From contig CANRNM010000006.1 of NCBI GenBank assembly GCA_947631975.1, positions 1 to 34,788 of the forward strand: a DNA stretch of 34,788 bases, given 5' to 3'. Both the position numbers and the translations under genes were made by a program. The notes beneath the pieces are model-generated. The model did no database searches. It was not told where the DNA came from and worked only from the letters and a program-made list of their open reading frames with translations. This DNA is from an uncultured Clostridia bacterium. GTDB lineage: Bacteria > Bacillota > Clostridia > Lachnospirales > CAG-274. This document shows, piece by piece, positions 1-8,836 of the stretch (position 1 is the stretch's first letter; the number at the start of each line of letters is the position of its first letter).

Positions 1-1
1 C

Positions 2-793
2 GATAAAAGACTTGACATTTACCTAAAGGACAGCAGAAATATATCCCGCGCCAAGGCGCAGCAGCTTATAGCTGCGGGCTGTGTGCTCATAGACGGACGC
101 ACAGCCAAAAAGCCATCGGAGACTGTGGGAGAAAACAGCAATGTAGAGGTATCGGAGGAGGAGCGCGCGCTCAAATATGCGGGCAGAGGCGGTTATAAGC
201 TGGAAGGCGCAATAAAACGCTTCGGCATTGAAATAAAGGGCGTATGCATAGACATAGGCGCTTCGACGGGCGGTTTTACGGACTGCATGCTTAAATGCGG
301 AGCGGAAAGGGTATATGCCGTGGATGTGGGCACCGCGCAGCTTGCCGAGGCTCTAAGACGGGATAAAAGAGTAATATCCCTCGAAAACACGGACATAAGA
401 AATGCGGACATAGAAAGAGCGGACTTTATAGGCTGCGACGTTTCCTTCATATCGCTTACAAAGATCTTTCCCTCGGCATCCGCGCTCCTTAAGGAAAACG
501 GCAGAGCCGTGTTTCTTATAAAGCCCCAGTTTGAAGCGGGACGCGGAAACACAAACAAAAAGGGTATAGTCAAGGACAAAAAAATACATATAAGGGTACT
601 GGAAAATATAATAAGCTCCGCCGAGGAGAACGGGCTCATACCCATAGGGCTCATGCCCTCGCCCATAAAAGGCGGAGACGGAAACAGAGAGTATCTTCTG
701 TATACCGCGCGTTATGAAAAAGAAAGCAATGTAAAACACAGCGACATAATATCCGCTGCGGACGAAGCGTTCGGCAGTACCGAAAGCAGGTGA
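2..793 (+). CDS. tlyA: TlyA family rRNA (cytidine-2'-O)-methyltransferase / hemolysin A, 5' end outside the window
   Basis: Frame is open from base 2 (DKRLDIYLKDSRNISRAKAQQLIAAGCVLIDGR = S4 domain), then the methyltransferase motif VCIDIGASTGGFTDCML; located just before nadK-argR-recN. Confidence 0.93.
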   Translation, partial: DKRLDIYLKDSRNISRAKAQQLIAAGCVLIDGRTAKKPSETVGENSNVEVSEEERALKYAGRGGYKLEGAIKRFGIEIKGVCIDIGASTGGFTDCMLKCGAERVYAVDVGTAQLAEALRRDKRVISLENTDIRNADIERADFIGCDVSFISLTKIFPSASALLKENGRAVFLIKPQFEAGRGNTNKKGIVKDKKIHIRVLENIISSAEENGLIPIGLMPSPIKGGDGNREYLLYTARYEKESNVKHSDIISAADEAFGSTESR

Positions 794-800
794 GTTTTTT

Positions 801-1658
801 TTGAATAAAATAGGTTTTGTTGCAAACATGGAAAAGGACCCCGAACTGATACATACGGGAGAGCTGGCTTCGTGGTGCATAGAGCACGGCTGCGAGGTGA
901 TACTCACCAACTCGGCATGCAAAAAGATAGGCATAGGCACTCCCGTTAAACATTCGGAGGATATATATACAAATTCGGACTTTGTTGTGGTGCTGGGCGG
1001 AGACGGCACAATACTGCGGGTGGCAAAGCGCGCGGCAATAAGCAAAACGCCCATACTCGGCATAAACTTCGGCACGCTGGGATATCTTGCGGATGTCGAA
1101 AAGGACGATGCCGTAACAGCCATTGACAAGGTGCTGAAGGGCGAATACACCATCGAAAAAAGAATGATGCTCGAAGCGCATATAGAAAAAGGCGGAGTGA
1201 GCCGTGAATCCCTGCTCGCTCTCAACGAGGTATGCGTGAACAACACGGATTTTTCGCGCATGGTTACTCTGGGAGTCGAGGTAAACGACGAATATATAAA
1301 CACGGTAAGAGCCGACGGAGTGATCATTTCCACTCCCACGGGCTCCACAGCTTATAATCTTTCCGCGGGAGGTCCTATACTCAATCCCAACACAGAGCTT
1401 ATGACTATAACTCACATCTGCCCTCACGCGCTCTACGCAAGACCCATAGTAGTGTCGGGCGACGACACTGTGAGGATAAGGTTCTCGGGAGATTACAGCA
1501 ACGCCCGCGTTACTTACGACGGACAAAACGGCGACAGAATAAAAAAAGGTGATACCGTTGTGATAAGGCGCTCTGAATACTGCTGTGAAATAATAAAGAC
1601 GACAGAGCTTTCGTTCTACGATATATTAAGAAGAAAAATGGTTGAAGTAAATTTATAG
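801..1658 (+). CDS. nadK: NAD kinase (TTG start)
   Basis: VVLGGDGTILRVAKRA and NFGTLGYLADV, plus PTGSTAYNLSAGGPI motifs; conserved neighbourhood. Confidence 0.95.
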   Translation: MNKIGFVANMEKDPELIHTGELASWCIEHGCEVILTNSACKKIGIGTPVKHSEDIYTNSDFVVVLGGDGTILRVAKRAAISKTPILGINFGTLGYLADVEKDDAVTAIDKVLKGEYTIEKRMMLEAHIEKGGVSRESLLALNEVCVNNTDFSRMVTLGVEVNDEYINTVRADGVIISTPTGSTAYNLSAGGPILNPNTELMTITHICPHALYARPIVVSGDDTVRIRFSGDYSNARVTYDGQNGDRIKKGDTVVIRRSEYCCEIIKTTELSFYDILRRKMVEVNL

Positions 1659-1670
1659 ACGGAGAAGAAA

Positions 1671-2129
1671 ATGAAAGTAAAAAGACAGCTGAAAATATTG
1701 GAATTGATAAGAGAAAACAATATAGACACACAGGACGCCCTCGTTGAGCTCCTCAACAAGGACGGCTACAATGTTACGCAGGCGACTGTTTCAAGAGATA
1801 TACGCGAGCTTAGGCTCAGCAAGATATCGGCGGGCAAAGGAAAGCAGAAATATGCCCTTACCTCCGGAAGCAACAGCGCCGAAATAATGGAGAGGATGAA
1901 CCGCGTATTCAGCGACGGAGTAATATCCATAGACTATGCGGGCAATCTCATAATAATAAAGACCATAACCGGCATGGCTATGGCTGTGGCTGCGGCTCTG
2001 GACGCTATGGACAATACCGAGATAATAGGCACGATAGCGGGAGACGACACCGTCTTTTCGGCGGTACGCAATGAAAACAAGGCTATAAGGCTTGTGAACA
2101 GGCTCAGGAACGATATAAACCAAGAGTAG
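1671..2129 (+). CDS. argR: Arginine repressor ArgR
   Basis: 152 aa; MKVKRQLKILELIRENNIDTQDALVELLNKDGYNVTQATVSRDIRELRL winged helix and GTIAGDDTVF C-terminal motif. Confidence 0.95.
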   Translation: MKVKRQLKILELIRENNIDTQDALVELLNKDGYNVTQATVSRDIRELRLSKISAGKGKQKYALTSGSNSAEIMERMNRVFSDGVISIDYAGNLIIIKTITGMAMAVAAALDAMDNTEIIGTIAGDDTVFSAVRNENKAIRLVNRLRNDINQE

Positions 2130-2152
2130 TTCCCGCTTTGGAGGTTAAGCTT

Positions 2153-3838
2153 ATGCTTGAAAGACTATATGTAAACAATTTTGCGCTTATCGACGAGCTC
2201 GAGGTCGAGTTCGGCAGCGGGCTTAATGTTCTGAGCGGAGAAACGGGCGCGGGCAAGTCTATAATTATAGGTTCTCTAAGCTTTGTCCTGGGCGGAAAGG
2301 CGGATAAGGACATAATAAAGACGGGCTGCGACATGACGGAGGTCTCCGCTCTCATATCCGTTGAGGACGGCAATGTTATAAAAGAGCTGGAGGCTCTTGA
2401 CTCTCCGCCCGACGAGGACAACTGCATACTTATAAAGCGCACATTCAACACAAACGGCAAATCGGTATGCAGGATAAACGGCAAGCCTGCCACGGTCTCT
2501 ATGGTGAGAGAAATTTCTTCGCTTCTTGTGGACATACACGGTCAGCACGACCACCAGTCGCTTCTCGATCCGTCCAGCCACATGGTCATGCTCGACAGGC
2601 TGTGCGGACAAGAGATAGTCTCGGAGCTCGACAGGCTCGGCAGGCTCTACGCCGACTACAGGGAAGTGTCAGCCAAGCTCAAAAGGATAGACACGAGCGA
2701 CAAGGATATACAGTACAAGCTGGAGCTTTACACCTACCAAAGAGATGAGATAGACGAGGCTTCTCTTAAGCCCGGAGAGGACGAGGAGCTTTCGGAAAGG
2801 CGCAATGTGCTCATGAACAGCGTAAAGCTTAAGGAGCTTATAAACGACTGCCTCGACTGCCTGCACAGAAATGAAGGCTGCGCAACAGACAGCCTGGGCT
2901 CGGCAATAGACAGCCTTGAAGCCATATCCGACATAGACGATACACAGGCAGGAACTCTGGAGGCGCTCAACGACGCCTATTCCATAATAGAGGACGCCGT
3001 AAAGAGCATAAGGCGCTACGAGGAGGGCATGGAAAGCGACCCCGACGAACTGGACAGGACGGAAGAAAGACTTCAGCTGATATACGAGCTTAAAAACAAA
3101 TACGGCGGTACTATTGAAAGCATACTTGCCCACAGGGACAGAGTAAGCGAGCAGATAGAGCTTATAGAAAACAGCGAGGCTCTGGCGGAGGAATATTCCG
3201 CAAGGAAAAAAGAGCTTGAAAAGGATATAAGAGCCGTATGCTCACGCATTACGGACATAAGGAAAAAGACAGCGTTAAAAGCCGAGAAGGACATAATATC
3301 CATACTTAAGGATCTGAGCATGGAAAACACCTTGTTCAGCATAAACATAACGCCGAAGGAAGGCTTTGACGAAAAGGGCGCGGACAAGGTGGAATTTCTT
3401 ATATCAGCCAACAGAGGCGAGGCTCTCAAGCCCCTAAGCAAAATAGCCTCGGGCGGTGAAATGAGCAGAGTTATGCTCGCGCTCAAGAACATACTTGCCG
3501 AGGTGGACAACATAGATACATTCATTTTTGATGAGATAGATACGGGCATAAGCGGAAGAACGGCGCAGAAAACCGCCGAAAATATGCTTGCCGTTTCAAA
3601 AAAGCATCAAATAATATGTATAACTCACCTTCCGCAGATAGCATCTATGGCGGATAAAAACTTCCTCATAGAAAAAAGCACGGCGGGAGAAAGAACAAGC
3701 ACAAATATTATTGAATTATACGGCGAAAAGGTGTATAATGAATTGGCAAGGCTTATAGGCGGAGCAGAGATAACGAAGGCTACGCTGGAAGCCGCCAAAG
3801 AAATGAAATTAATGACAGACAAGCTAAAGGAGAATTGA
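2153..3838 (+). CDS. recN: DNA repair protein RecN
   Basis: MLERLYVNNFALIDELEVEFGSGLNVLSGETGAGKSIIIGSL Walker A; SGGEMSRVMLALK; FDEIDTGISGRTA. Start moved to ATG 2153 because the GGAGG SD lies inside the longer ORF call. Confidence 0.95.
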   Translation: MLERLYVNNFALIDELEVEFGSGLNVLSGETGAGKSIIIGSLSFVLGGKADKDIIKTGCDMTEVSALISVEDGNVIKELEALDSPPDEDNCILIKRTFNTNGKSVCRINGKPATVSMVREISSLLVDIHGQHDHQSLLDPSSHMVMLDRLCGQEIVSELDRLGRLYADYREVSAKLKRIDTSDKDIQYKLELYTYQRDEIDEASLKPGEDEELSERRNVLMNSVKLKELINDCLDCLHRNEGCATDSLGSAIDSLEAISDIDDTQAGTLEALNDAYSIIEDAVKSIRRYEEGMESDPDELDRTEERLQLIYELKNKYGGTIESILAHRDRVSEQIELIENSEALAEEYSARKKELEKDIRAVCSRITDIRKKTALKAEKDIISILKDLSMENTLFSINITPKEGFDEKGADKVEFLISANRGEALKPLSKIASGGEMSRVMLALKNILAEVDNIDTFIFDEIDTGISGRTAQKTAENMLAVSKKHQIICITHLPQIASMADKNFLIEKSTAGERTSTNIIELYGEKVYNELARLIGGAEITKATLEAAKEMKLMTDKLKEN

Positions 3839-3840
3839 AA

Positions 3841-4842
3841 ATGAAAAAGAAAATCGCGGTTATTTTAACGGGAATCATGCTTATTGCATCAACGGGCTGC
3901 AGCCTTACGGGTTCAGAGGGCATTGATGTGGGACTTGCAAAGACGGACAACATCTTCGCCGAGATAAGCGAAGAAAACAATGTGGAAAATTCAGCGGCAT
4001 CGGAAGCCTTTTCAAAGGCGCTTGAAGCTGTGAACTCCGCCGACAACATCACAATAAATGTGTCAAACCGTATCACTATGGGCGCAGAGGGCTCGGAGGG
4101 CTATCAGGACAGCATAAACGAGAGCCTTGTAAAGATAGGCAAGGACGGAGATAAGGACACTGGCAATGTAGTTATAGACAACACCTATGTGAGCACGGGC
4201 GAGGACGGAAAGCCTTCGGAGGAAAAGAGCAAAATAACGGGCACATACTCCGGCGACGCTCTCTACTTTATAACAAACGACGGCGACAAGGTAAAGGAAG
4301 AAATGGGCTTTGACGACTTTATGTCCGTTGTAAACACCTACAGCGTAAGCCTCTACACGGACTGCATATCAAGGGCTGCCTGCGTTGAAGGCAAGAACAG
4401 CAAGACCTACTACATCGCATACGACCCCGCATCGTTTGAAACGACAATGAACACAAATATAGAGGCTTCGGGTCAGACCTTCGGCGACGGCGAGGCTATG
4501 CACGTTAAATACGCTAATGTAATAGCGGAACTTGACAGCGAGGACAATTTAAAGAGCTATGTTTTCGTAATAAACGCAGAATATGTTACGGATACGGAAA
4601 CTACTCCATACAACTACGAAATAAAGACTGTAGTAAAGGACAAGGATTCAACCGTTGTGGAGCCTGTTGAAAATGAGGACGAATACATGAGCACGGATGA
4701 GTATACTCAGCTTTTGCAGGAGAGGATAACGGCATCCGAGGAAGCTTCGGGCTCGGAGCTTGTTACCGACGGAACAGAGTCGGGCGCAGATGAGGCGGCG
4801 CCGAGCGCAGATACAGCCGAAGCGGGAACTCAGGCGCAGTAA
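3841..4842 (+). CDS. Putative lipoprotein
   Basis: MKKKIAVILTGIMLIASTGC signal peptide with lipobox (STGC), acidic low-complexity C-terminus; AAGGAG SD upstream of ATG 3841. Confidence 0.75.
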   Translation: MKKKIAVILTGIMLIASTGCSLTGSEGIDVGLAKTDNIFAEISEENNVENSAASEAFSKALEAVNSADNITINVSNRITMGAEGSEGYQDSINESLVKIGKDGDKDTGNVVIDNTYVSTGEDGKPSEEKSKITGTYSGDALYFITNDGDKVKEEMGFDDFMSVVNTYSVSLYTDCISRAACVEGKNSKTYYIAYDPASFETTMNTNIEASGQTFGDGEAMHVKYANVIAELDSEDNLKSYVFVINAEYVTDTETTPYNYEIKTVVKDKDSTVVEPVENEDEYMSTDEYTQLLQERITASEEASGSELVTDGTESGADEAAPSADTAEAGTQAQ

Positions 4843-4880
4843 AAGCCCCTATACATTATCTAAAAAAATACAAAAAACTG

Positions 4881-4909
4881 TTGACAAAATATTAAACTTA
4901 TGCTAAAAT
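4881..4909 (+). promoter_or_regulatory. Sigma-A promoter for the tRNA cluster (TTGACA-17 bp-TAAAAT)
   Basis: TTGACA at 4881-4886, 17-bp spacer, TAAAAT at 4904-4909, directly upstream of tRNA-Lys. Confidence 0.8.
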
Positions 4910-4945
4910 ATTTTTTGTGTTCGGTACAGAGCACAAAAAATATTT
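4906..4945 (+). repeat. Perfect 14-bp inverted repeat with 12-nt loop between promoter and tRNA-Lys
   Basis: AAATATTTTTTGTG (4906-4919) and CACAAAAAATATTT (4932-4945). Confidence 0.85.
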
Positions 4946-5018
4946 GCGCGATTAGCTCAGTTGGTAGAGCAGCTGACTCTTAATCAGAAGGTCCGGGGTT
5001 CGAGCCCCCGATCGCGCA
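4946..5018 (+). tRNA. tRNA-Lys (anticodon CTT)
   Basis: Cloverleaf: GCGCGAT/ATCGCGC acceptor, CTCTTAA anticodon loop, CGGGG TTCGAGC CCCCG T-arm. Confidence 0.95.
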
Positions 5019-5036
5019 CTTTATATTTTTATATCT

Positions 5037-5109
5037 GCGCGATTAGCTCAGTTGGTAGAGCAGCTGACTCTTAATCAGAAGGTCCGGGGTTCGAGCCCCC
5101 GATCGCGCA
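5037..5109 (+). tRNA. tRNA-Lys (anticodon CTT), second identical copy
   Basis: 73 nt identical to the copy at 4946-5018. Confidence 0.95.
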
Positions 5110-5116
5110 CTCTTAA

Positions 5117-5140
5117 CAAGCTTTAAAGCTTGCTTTTTTT
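5117..5140 (+). terminator. Rho-independent terminator-like palindrome after tRNA-Lys
   Basis: CAAGCTTTAAAGCTTG palindrome followed by a T-run. Confidence 0.65.
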
Positions 5141-5169
5141 AAATAATCCCCTTAAAAATTATATAATAT

Positions 5170-5253
5170 GCGGTCGTGGCGGAATGGCAGACGCGCAGGA
5201 TTCAGATTCCTGTCCCGATTACGGTGGTGTGGGTTCAAGTCCCATCGACCGCA
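5170..5253 (+). tRNA. tRNA-Leu (anticodon CAG)
   Basis: GCGGTCG/CGACCGC acceptor, CAGGA TTCAGAT TCCTG anticodon arm, long class II variable arm, GTGGG TTCAAGT CCCAT T-arm. Confidence 0.93.
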
Positions 5254-5259
5254 GTTTGT

Positions 5260-5286
5260 ACCCTCGGAGTACCGAGGGTGCTTTTA
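5260..5286 (+). terminator. Terminator after tRNA-Leu
   Basis: ACCCTCGG-AGTA-CCGAGGGT hairpin followed by GCTTTTAT. Confidence 0.7.
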
Positions 5287-5300
5287 TGTTATAAGATACA

Positions 5301-5330
5301 AAAAAAGGTGTGCATACGCACACCCCTTTT
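5301..5330 (-). terminator. Terminator of the lysis cassette
   Basis: GGTGTGC-ATAC-GCACACC stem flanked by A- and T-runs, just beyond the endolysin stop. Confidence 0.75.
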
Positions 5331-5334
5331 ATTT

Positions 5335-6015
5335 TCAGTCATACAGCCCTGCCCTGTCATTTATGACAAGCACTCTCAAGAGTGTTTCGCTTATGTAAAG
5401 ACCATTTTCATTGCCTCTTAAAATGCCCTTGTCTATGAGCTTTTCAACCGTGGGTCTTCCCCAGTCGGGTATCTCGAACACTCTGTTATACACCCTGTCA
5501 ACATATCTGTATACCATATCGTTGGCTTCTTTGCGGGCTATTTTTATTACTTCCGCTTCTGTCATATCATCAACCTCCCATGTTTTTTTAAAATTATTTA
5601 CATTGCCGTAAAGCCTTTTGAGCTTTGTAGGCGTACTGCCCCAGTCGGGCAGCTGAAAATGGGGTTTATCGACGGGACTCACCCAGTCGCCTCCCCATTC
5701 CAGACCTAGCCTTTTGCCTATTGCTCCCACTTTTGAAAACCAGCCGTCGTTGTCATAATAAGCGCCCTTGCCGTCGTTTCGTATAACATCGAAGGCAACG
5801 CCCCACTGATGCATGGAGCTGTAGGAGCTGCCGTCCGCATAGGTAACGATATTGCCCGATGTTATTCTTCCCTTGGCATAGAGGGCGTTTTGCTCCTCAA
5901 CGGAACGAAAGCACTCGCCCAGCTTTACAATAAGCCCCTGCTTTGCGCACTCGCTCACAAGCTTTCCCGCAAGCTCCTGCAAACGAGGGTGGCATAATTT
6001 AATATTTCTGCTCAT
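5335..6015 (-). CDS. Phage-type endolysin, M15-family peptidase (VanY / L-Ala-D-Glu peptidase-like)
   Basis: SSMHQWGVAFD and DKPHFQLPDWG motifs; C-terminal repeat-like domain PTVEKLIDKGILRGNENGLYISETLLRVLVINDRAGLYD typical of phage lysins. Confidence 0.85.
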   Translation of the reverse strand: MSRNIKLCHPRLQELAGKLVSECAKQGLIVKLGECFRSVEEQNALYAKGRITSGNIVTYADGSSYSSMHQWGVAFDVIRNDGKGAYYDNDGWFSKVGAIGKRLGLEWGGDWVSPVDKPHFQLPDWGSTPTKLKRLYGNVNNFKKTWEVDDMTEAEVIKIARKEANDMVYRYVDRVYNRVFEIPDWGRPTVEKLIDKGILRGNENGLYISETLLRVLVINDRAGLYD

Positions 6016-6069
6016 TACTATTCCTCCTTACAACAAATTCCTGCCTGCCATCTTGGCACTTTGTTTTTT

Positions 6070-6255
6070 TCAAACTTCGGGCAAGCCTGCCGTGCTTGTC
6101 AGCAAGCTCAGCACACCTGCCAATATACTTGCGCTTACTACCGATATCCAGTTGACTTCATCCAGCACGACAGCCGTGCCTATCATGGCTATCGCGCTCT
6201 GTGCCATTGTCTTTATTGCCCTAATGAGGGCTGCTTTTAACCATTTCTTTGTCAT
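6070..6255 (-). CDS. Putative phage holin (r1t-like)
   Basis: 61 aa, MTKKWLKAALIRAIKTMAQSAIAMIGTAVVLDEVNWISVVSASILAGVLSLLTSTAGLPEV; two hydrophobic segments, directly upstream of the endolysin. Confidence 0.75.
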   Translation of the reverse strand: MTKKWLKAALIRAIKTMAQSAIAMIGTAVVLDEVNWISVVSASILAGVLSLLTSTAGLPEV

Positions 6256-6258
6256 TTT

Positions 6259-6522
6259 TTAGATCTCCTTTACATATTTATTGTCGCTGTAGGTTTCCTC
6301 CAGGTCGTCTATCCTATGATTGATGACCTTTATTTTTTCATTTGTAACCTCTTCCTTCTTCTCAAGCTCATACATTCGCTCTATTATGTTGTTGTGCTTA
6401 TTTACCTTTTGCTCCAGCTGTTCTATGCGGTATGTAATCAATTTTGTGTTTATAAATATGCCTGCCACGGCTCCCGCAGCCGAGCCCAGCGCGCCTATAA
6501 AGGCAATTATAATATTCTCCAT
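6259..6522 (-). CDS. Small phage protein with N-terminal TM and coiled coil (XhlA/hemolysin-like)
   Basis: 87 aa: N-terminal TM, then IEQLEQKVNKHNNIIERMYELEKKEEVTNEKIKVINHRIDDLEE coiled coil; SD GGAGGG upstream; adjacent to holin and endolysin. Confidence 0.65.
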   Translation of the reverse strand: MENIIIAFIGALGSAAGAVAGIFINTKLITYRIEQLEQKVNKHNNIIERMYELEKKEEVTNEKIKVINHRIDDLEETYSDNKYVKEI

Positions 6523-6577
6523 TCATATCCCTCCTTTGTGCCGATGTTTTTGCCTCCCTATTTTTTATATATTATTT

Positions 6578-6600
6578 AAAATGACAAAGTGTGCCATTTT
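6578..6600. repeat. Imperfect palindrome upstream of the lysis cassette, operator candidate
   Basis: AAAATGACA-AAGTG-TGCCATTTT. Confidence 0.45.
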
Positions 6601-6636
6601 TTCACAAAATCAAAAAATTTTTTACAAATAAAAAAA

Positions 6637-6664
6637 TCCCCGTCCGCATATCGCAGACAGGGGA
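6637..6664 (-). terminator. Imperfect hairpin terminator for the UPF0324 transporter gene
   Basis: Stem TCCCCGTC-CGC / GC-AGAC-AGGGGA followed by a T-run on the minus strand. Confidence 0.5.
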
Positions 6665-6677
6665 TAGTTTTTTAATA

Positions 6678-7763
6678 TCAAAGATTTGTGTAATATATGC
6701 CCGTTGCAAGCTGAACGCCTAATGACACAAGCGTTATGGCTATCCAGCAGCAGAAGCCCATGGCTATGGGCTTTCCGCCCTTTTTTATGAGCTCCGCTAT
6801 ATTGGTGTTGAGTCCTATTGCGCACATTGCCATGGCTATAAAGAATTTTGCGAGCCATTTCATGGCAGGCACAAAGCTGTCGGCATAAAGCGCCGTAAAT
6901 CCGCTCTCGGGGATAAGTCCCACAACGGTCGTTATAACGGAAGCGCCTATGAAATAAAGTATAAAGAACGGGAATATGCTCTTTACCGAAAAGCCTCCGC
7001 CCTCGCCCTCTGTCTTTTTTGCCTTTGCCGTTCTGTAAAGAGCCAGCACAAGGGTAATGGGTATGATGGCAAGCGTTCTTGTGAGCTTGACCGTAACGGC
7101 GGATGAAAGTATACCGTCAACACCGTAAATGCTCTCGGCTGTGGACGCTGCCGCCGTAACCGAGGATGTGTCGTTTACAGCCGTTCCCGCGAAAACCGCA
7201 AAGCCTTCCGAGCCCAAGCCTATGGCATGTCCGAGCGTAGGGAAAATGAGCGCCGCAAGCACATTGAAAAGAAATATGACAGAGATTGCCTGCGCCACTT
7301 CCCTGTCGTCGGCGTCTATGACGGGAGCCGCGGCAGCTATTGCGGAGCCTCCGCATATGGACGAGCCAACGCCTATGAGCACGGACACCTTGGAGTCCAT
7401 TTTAAGCGCCTTCATCATTATGTAAGCCACAATGAGCGATGTAGAGACAGTCGAAACTATGACGGGCAGGCTCTTGCCTCCCACGCTCGCTATAGTGCCG
7501 AGGTCAAGCGAAAAGCCAAGTATTATTACAGCCCACTGCAATATTTTCTTGGATGTGAATTTTATGCCCTTAGCAAGGGGATCCTTCGCAGCAAGTGAAG
7601 GCGAAAAAAGCGTTATTATCATACCTATGATTATTGCAAAAACGGGCGCTCCCACCACCTCCAGCGAAAATGAGCCTATGCTCACCGATGAAAGCAGCGT
7701 TGCGGCAGCCGCTATAACTGCGCATATTATTATGCCGCCCGCGTAGTCCTTTATGTTTTTCAT
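6678..7763 (-). CDS. YeiH/UPF0324 family putative sulfate exporter membrane protein
   Basis: MKNIKDYAGGIIICAVIAAAATLLSS..., GSSICGGSAIAAAAPVIDADDREVAQAISVIFLFN motif, multiple TMs. Start moved to the internal ATG at 7763. Confidence 0.85.
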   Translation of the reverse strand: MKNIKDYAGGIIICAVIAAAATLLSSVSIGSFSLEVVGAPVFAIIIGMIITLFSPSLAAKDPLAKGIKFTSKKILQWAVIILGFSLDLGTIASVGGKSLPVIVSTVSTSLIVAYIMMKALKMDSKVSVLIGVGSSICGGSAIAAAAPVIDADDREVAQAISVIFLFNVLAALIFPTLGHAIGLGSEGFAVFAGTAVNDTSSVTAAASTAESIYGVDGILSSAVTVKLTRTLAIIPITLVLALYRTAKAKKTEGEGGGFSVKSIFPFFILYFIGASVITTVVGLIPESGFTALYADSFVPAMKWLAKFFIAMAMCAIGLNTNIAELIKKGGKPIAMGFCCWIAITLVSLGVQLATGIYYTNL

Positions 7764-7803
7764 AGTGTTGCTTCCTTTCTGATTTTGATATAATATTTTG
7801 CAA

Positions 7804-8796
7804 TCATCTGTCCTCATAGCCGTTTGGGTGGTTTTTATGCCAGTTCCAAGCGGTTTCTATTATCTGAGTGAGGGAATTGAAGCGGGGCTGCCAATTCAGC
7901 TCACGCATTGCCTTCTCGCTTGTGGCTATGAGCGTAGAGGGATCGCCCGCGCGTCTGCCCTCCACAACAGCCTTTATCTCCCTGCCCGTAACCTTTCTTG
8001 TTTCCTCTACGACCTCTTTTACGCTGAAGCCGGTGCCGTTTCCAAGGTTATATATAGCGCTTGTTTCGTCCCTGAAAAGCTTTTCAATAGCCTTTATATG
8101 AGCATCGGCAAGGTCGGTAACATGTATATAATCTCTCACGCAGGTACCGTCGGGCGTGGGGTAATCGTCGCCGAACATGGCTATCTGCGCCCTCTGACCC
8201 AGAGCTACCTGCAAAATAATGGGTATAAGATGAGTTTCGGGAGAATGGTCCTCGCCTATCTCTCCGCTTATGTGCGCGCCCGCAGCGTTGAAATATCTCA
8301 AAGCTACATACTTTATGCCATACGCCTCGTCGCTCCACTTGAGTATCTTCTCTACGGTGAGCTTCGACTCGCCGTAGGGATTGGTGGGCAGAGTTCTGTC
8401 GCTTTCCAGAATGGGTATATTTTCGGGCTCGCCGTAGGTGGCAGCGGTGGATGAAAAAACAATTTTCTTTACCCCTGCCCTCACCATGGCTTCAAGAAGC
8501 CTTACGGTGCCGTAAACATTGTTGTCAAAATATTTTAAAGGCTCTGTACAGCTTTCGCCCACAAGTGAAAAAGCCGCAAAGTCAATAACGGCGTCAATTT
8601 TATTTTCGGCAAAAACCTTATCCAGAAATTCGGCGTCTCTTAAGTCGCCTATATAGAGCTTAGCGTCCTTATGCACGGCTTTTTTGTGTCCCTTGCAGAG
8701 ATTGTCCGCAACGACGACCTCGTGTCCCTGCTCTATGAGTTCATAGACGGTGTGGCTTCCTATATATCCTGCGCCGCCGCATACAAGTATTTTCAT
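7804..8796 (-). CDS. galE: UDP-glucose 4-epimerase
   Basis: [33 protein letters not shown] Rossmann motif; [14 protein letters not shown] Yxxx[19 protein letters not shown]. Confidence 0.95.
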   Translation of the reverse strand: MKILVCGGAGYIGSHTVYELIEQGHEVVVADNLCKGHKKAVHKDAKLYIGDLRDAEFLDKVFAENKIDAVIDFAAFSLVGESCTEPLKYFDNNVYGTVRLLEAMVRAGVKKIVFSSTAATYGEPENIPILESDRTLPTNPYGESKLTVEKILKWSDEAYGIKYVALRYFNAAGAHISGEIGEDHSPETHLIPIILQVALGQRAQIAMFGDDYPTPDGTCVRDYIHVTDLADAHIKAIEKLFRDETSAIYNLGNGTGFSVKEVVEETRKVTGREIKAVVEGRRAGDPSTLIATSEKAMRELNWQPRFNSLTQIIETAWNWHKNHPNGYEDR

Positions 8797-8836
8797 GATC
8801 CATATCCTCCCAAATTTTAATTTTATATATATTGTA

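Noticed and set aside
353-1526. Long minus-strand ORFs (331 and 291 aa) opposite tlyA/nadK
   Set aside because: They are antisense shadows of confidently identified genes; the translations lack domain features and no SD is evident. Low TTA/CTA/TCA usage in the sense strand creates them.
5162-5167. TATAAT just upstream of tRNA-Leu as a promoter
   Set aside because: A start site 6-7 nt downstream would fall inside the tRNA; no suitable -35. More likely chance or part of an AT-rich leader.
5168-5421. Two small ORFs over tRNA-Leu
   Set aside because: They start in the tRNA gene and run through two hairpin terminators; spurious.
5037-6664. tRNA-flanked prophage with attL/attR
   Set aside because: I looked for a repeat of the tRNA-Leu or tRNA-Lys 3' end beyond the lysis cassette and saw none; no integrase. 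Integration at the tRNA remains unproven.
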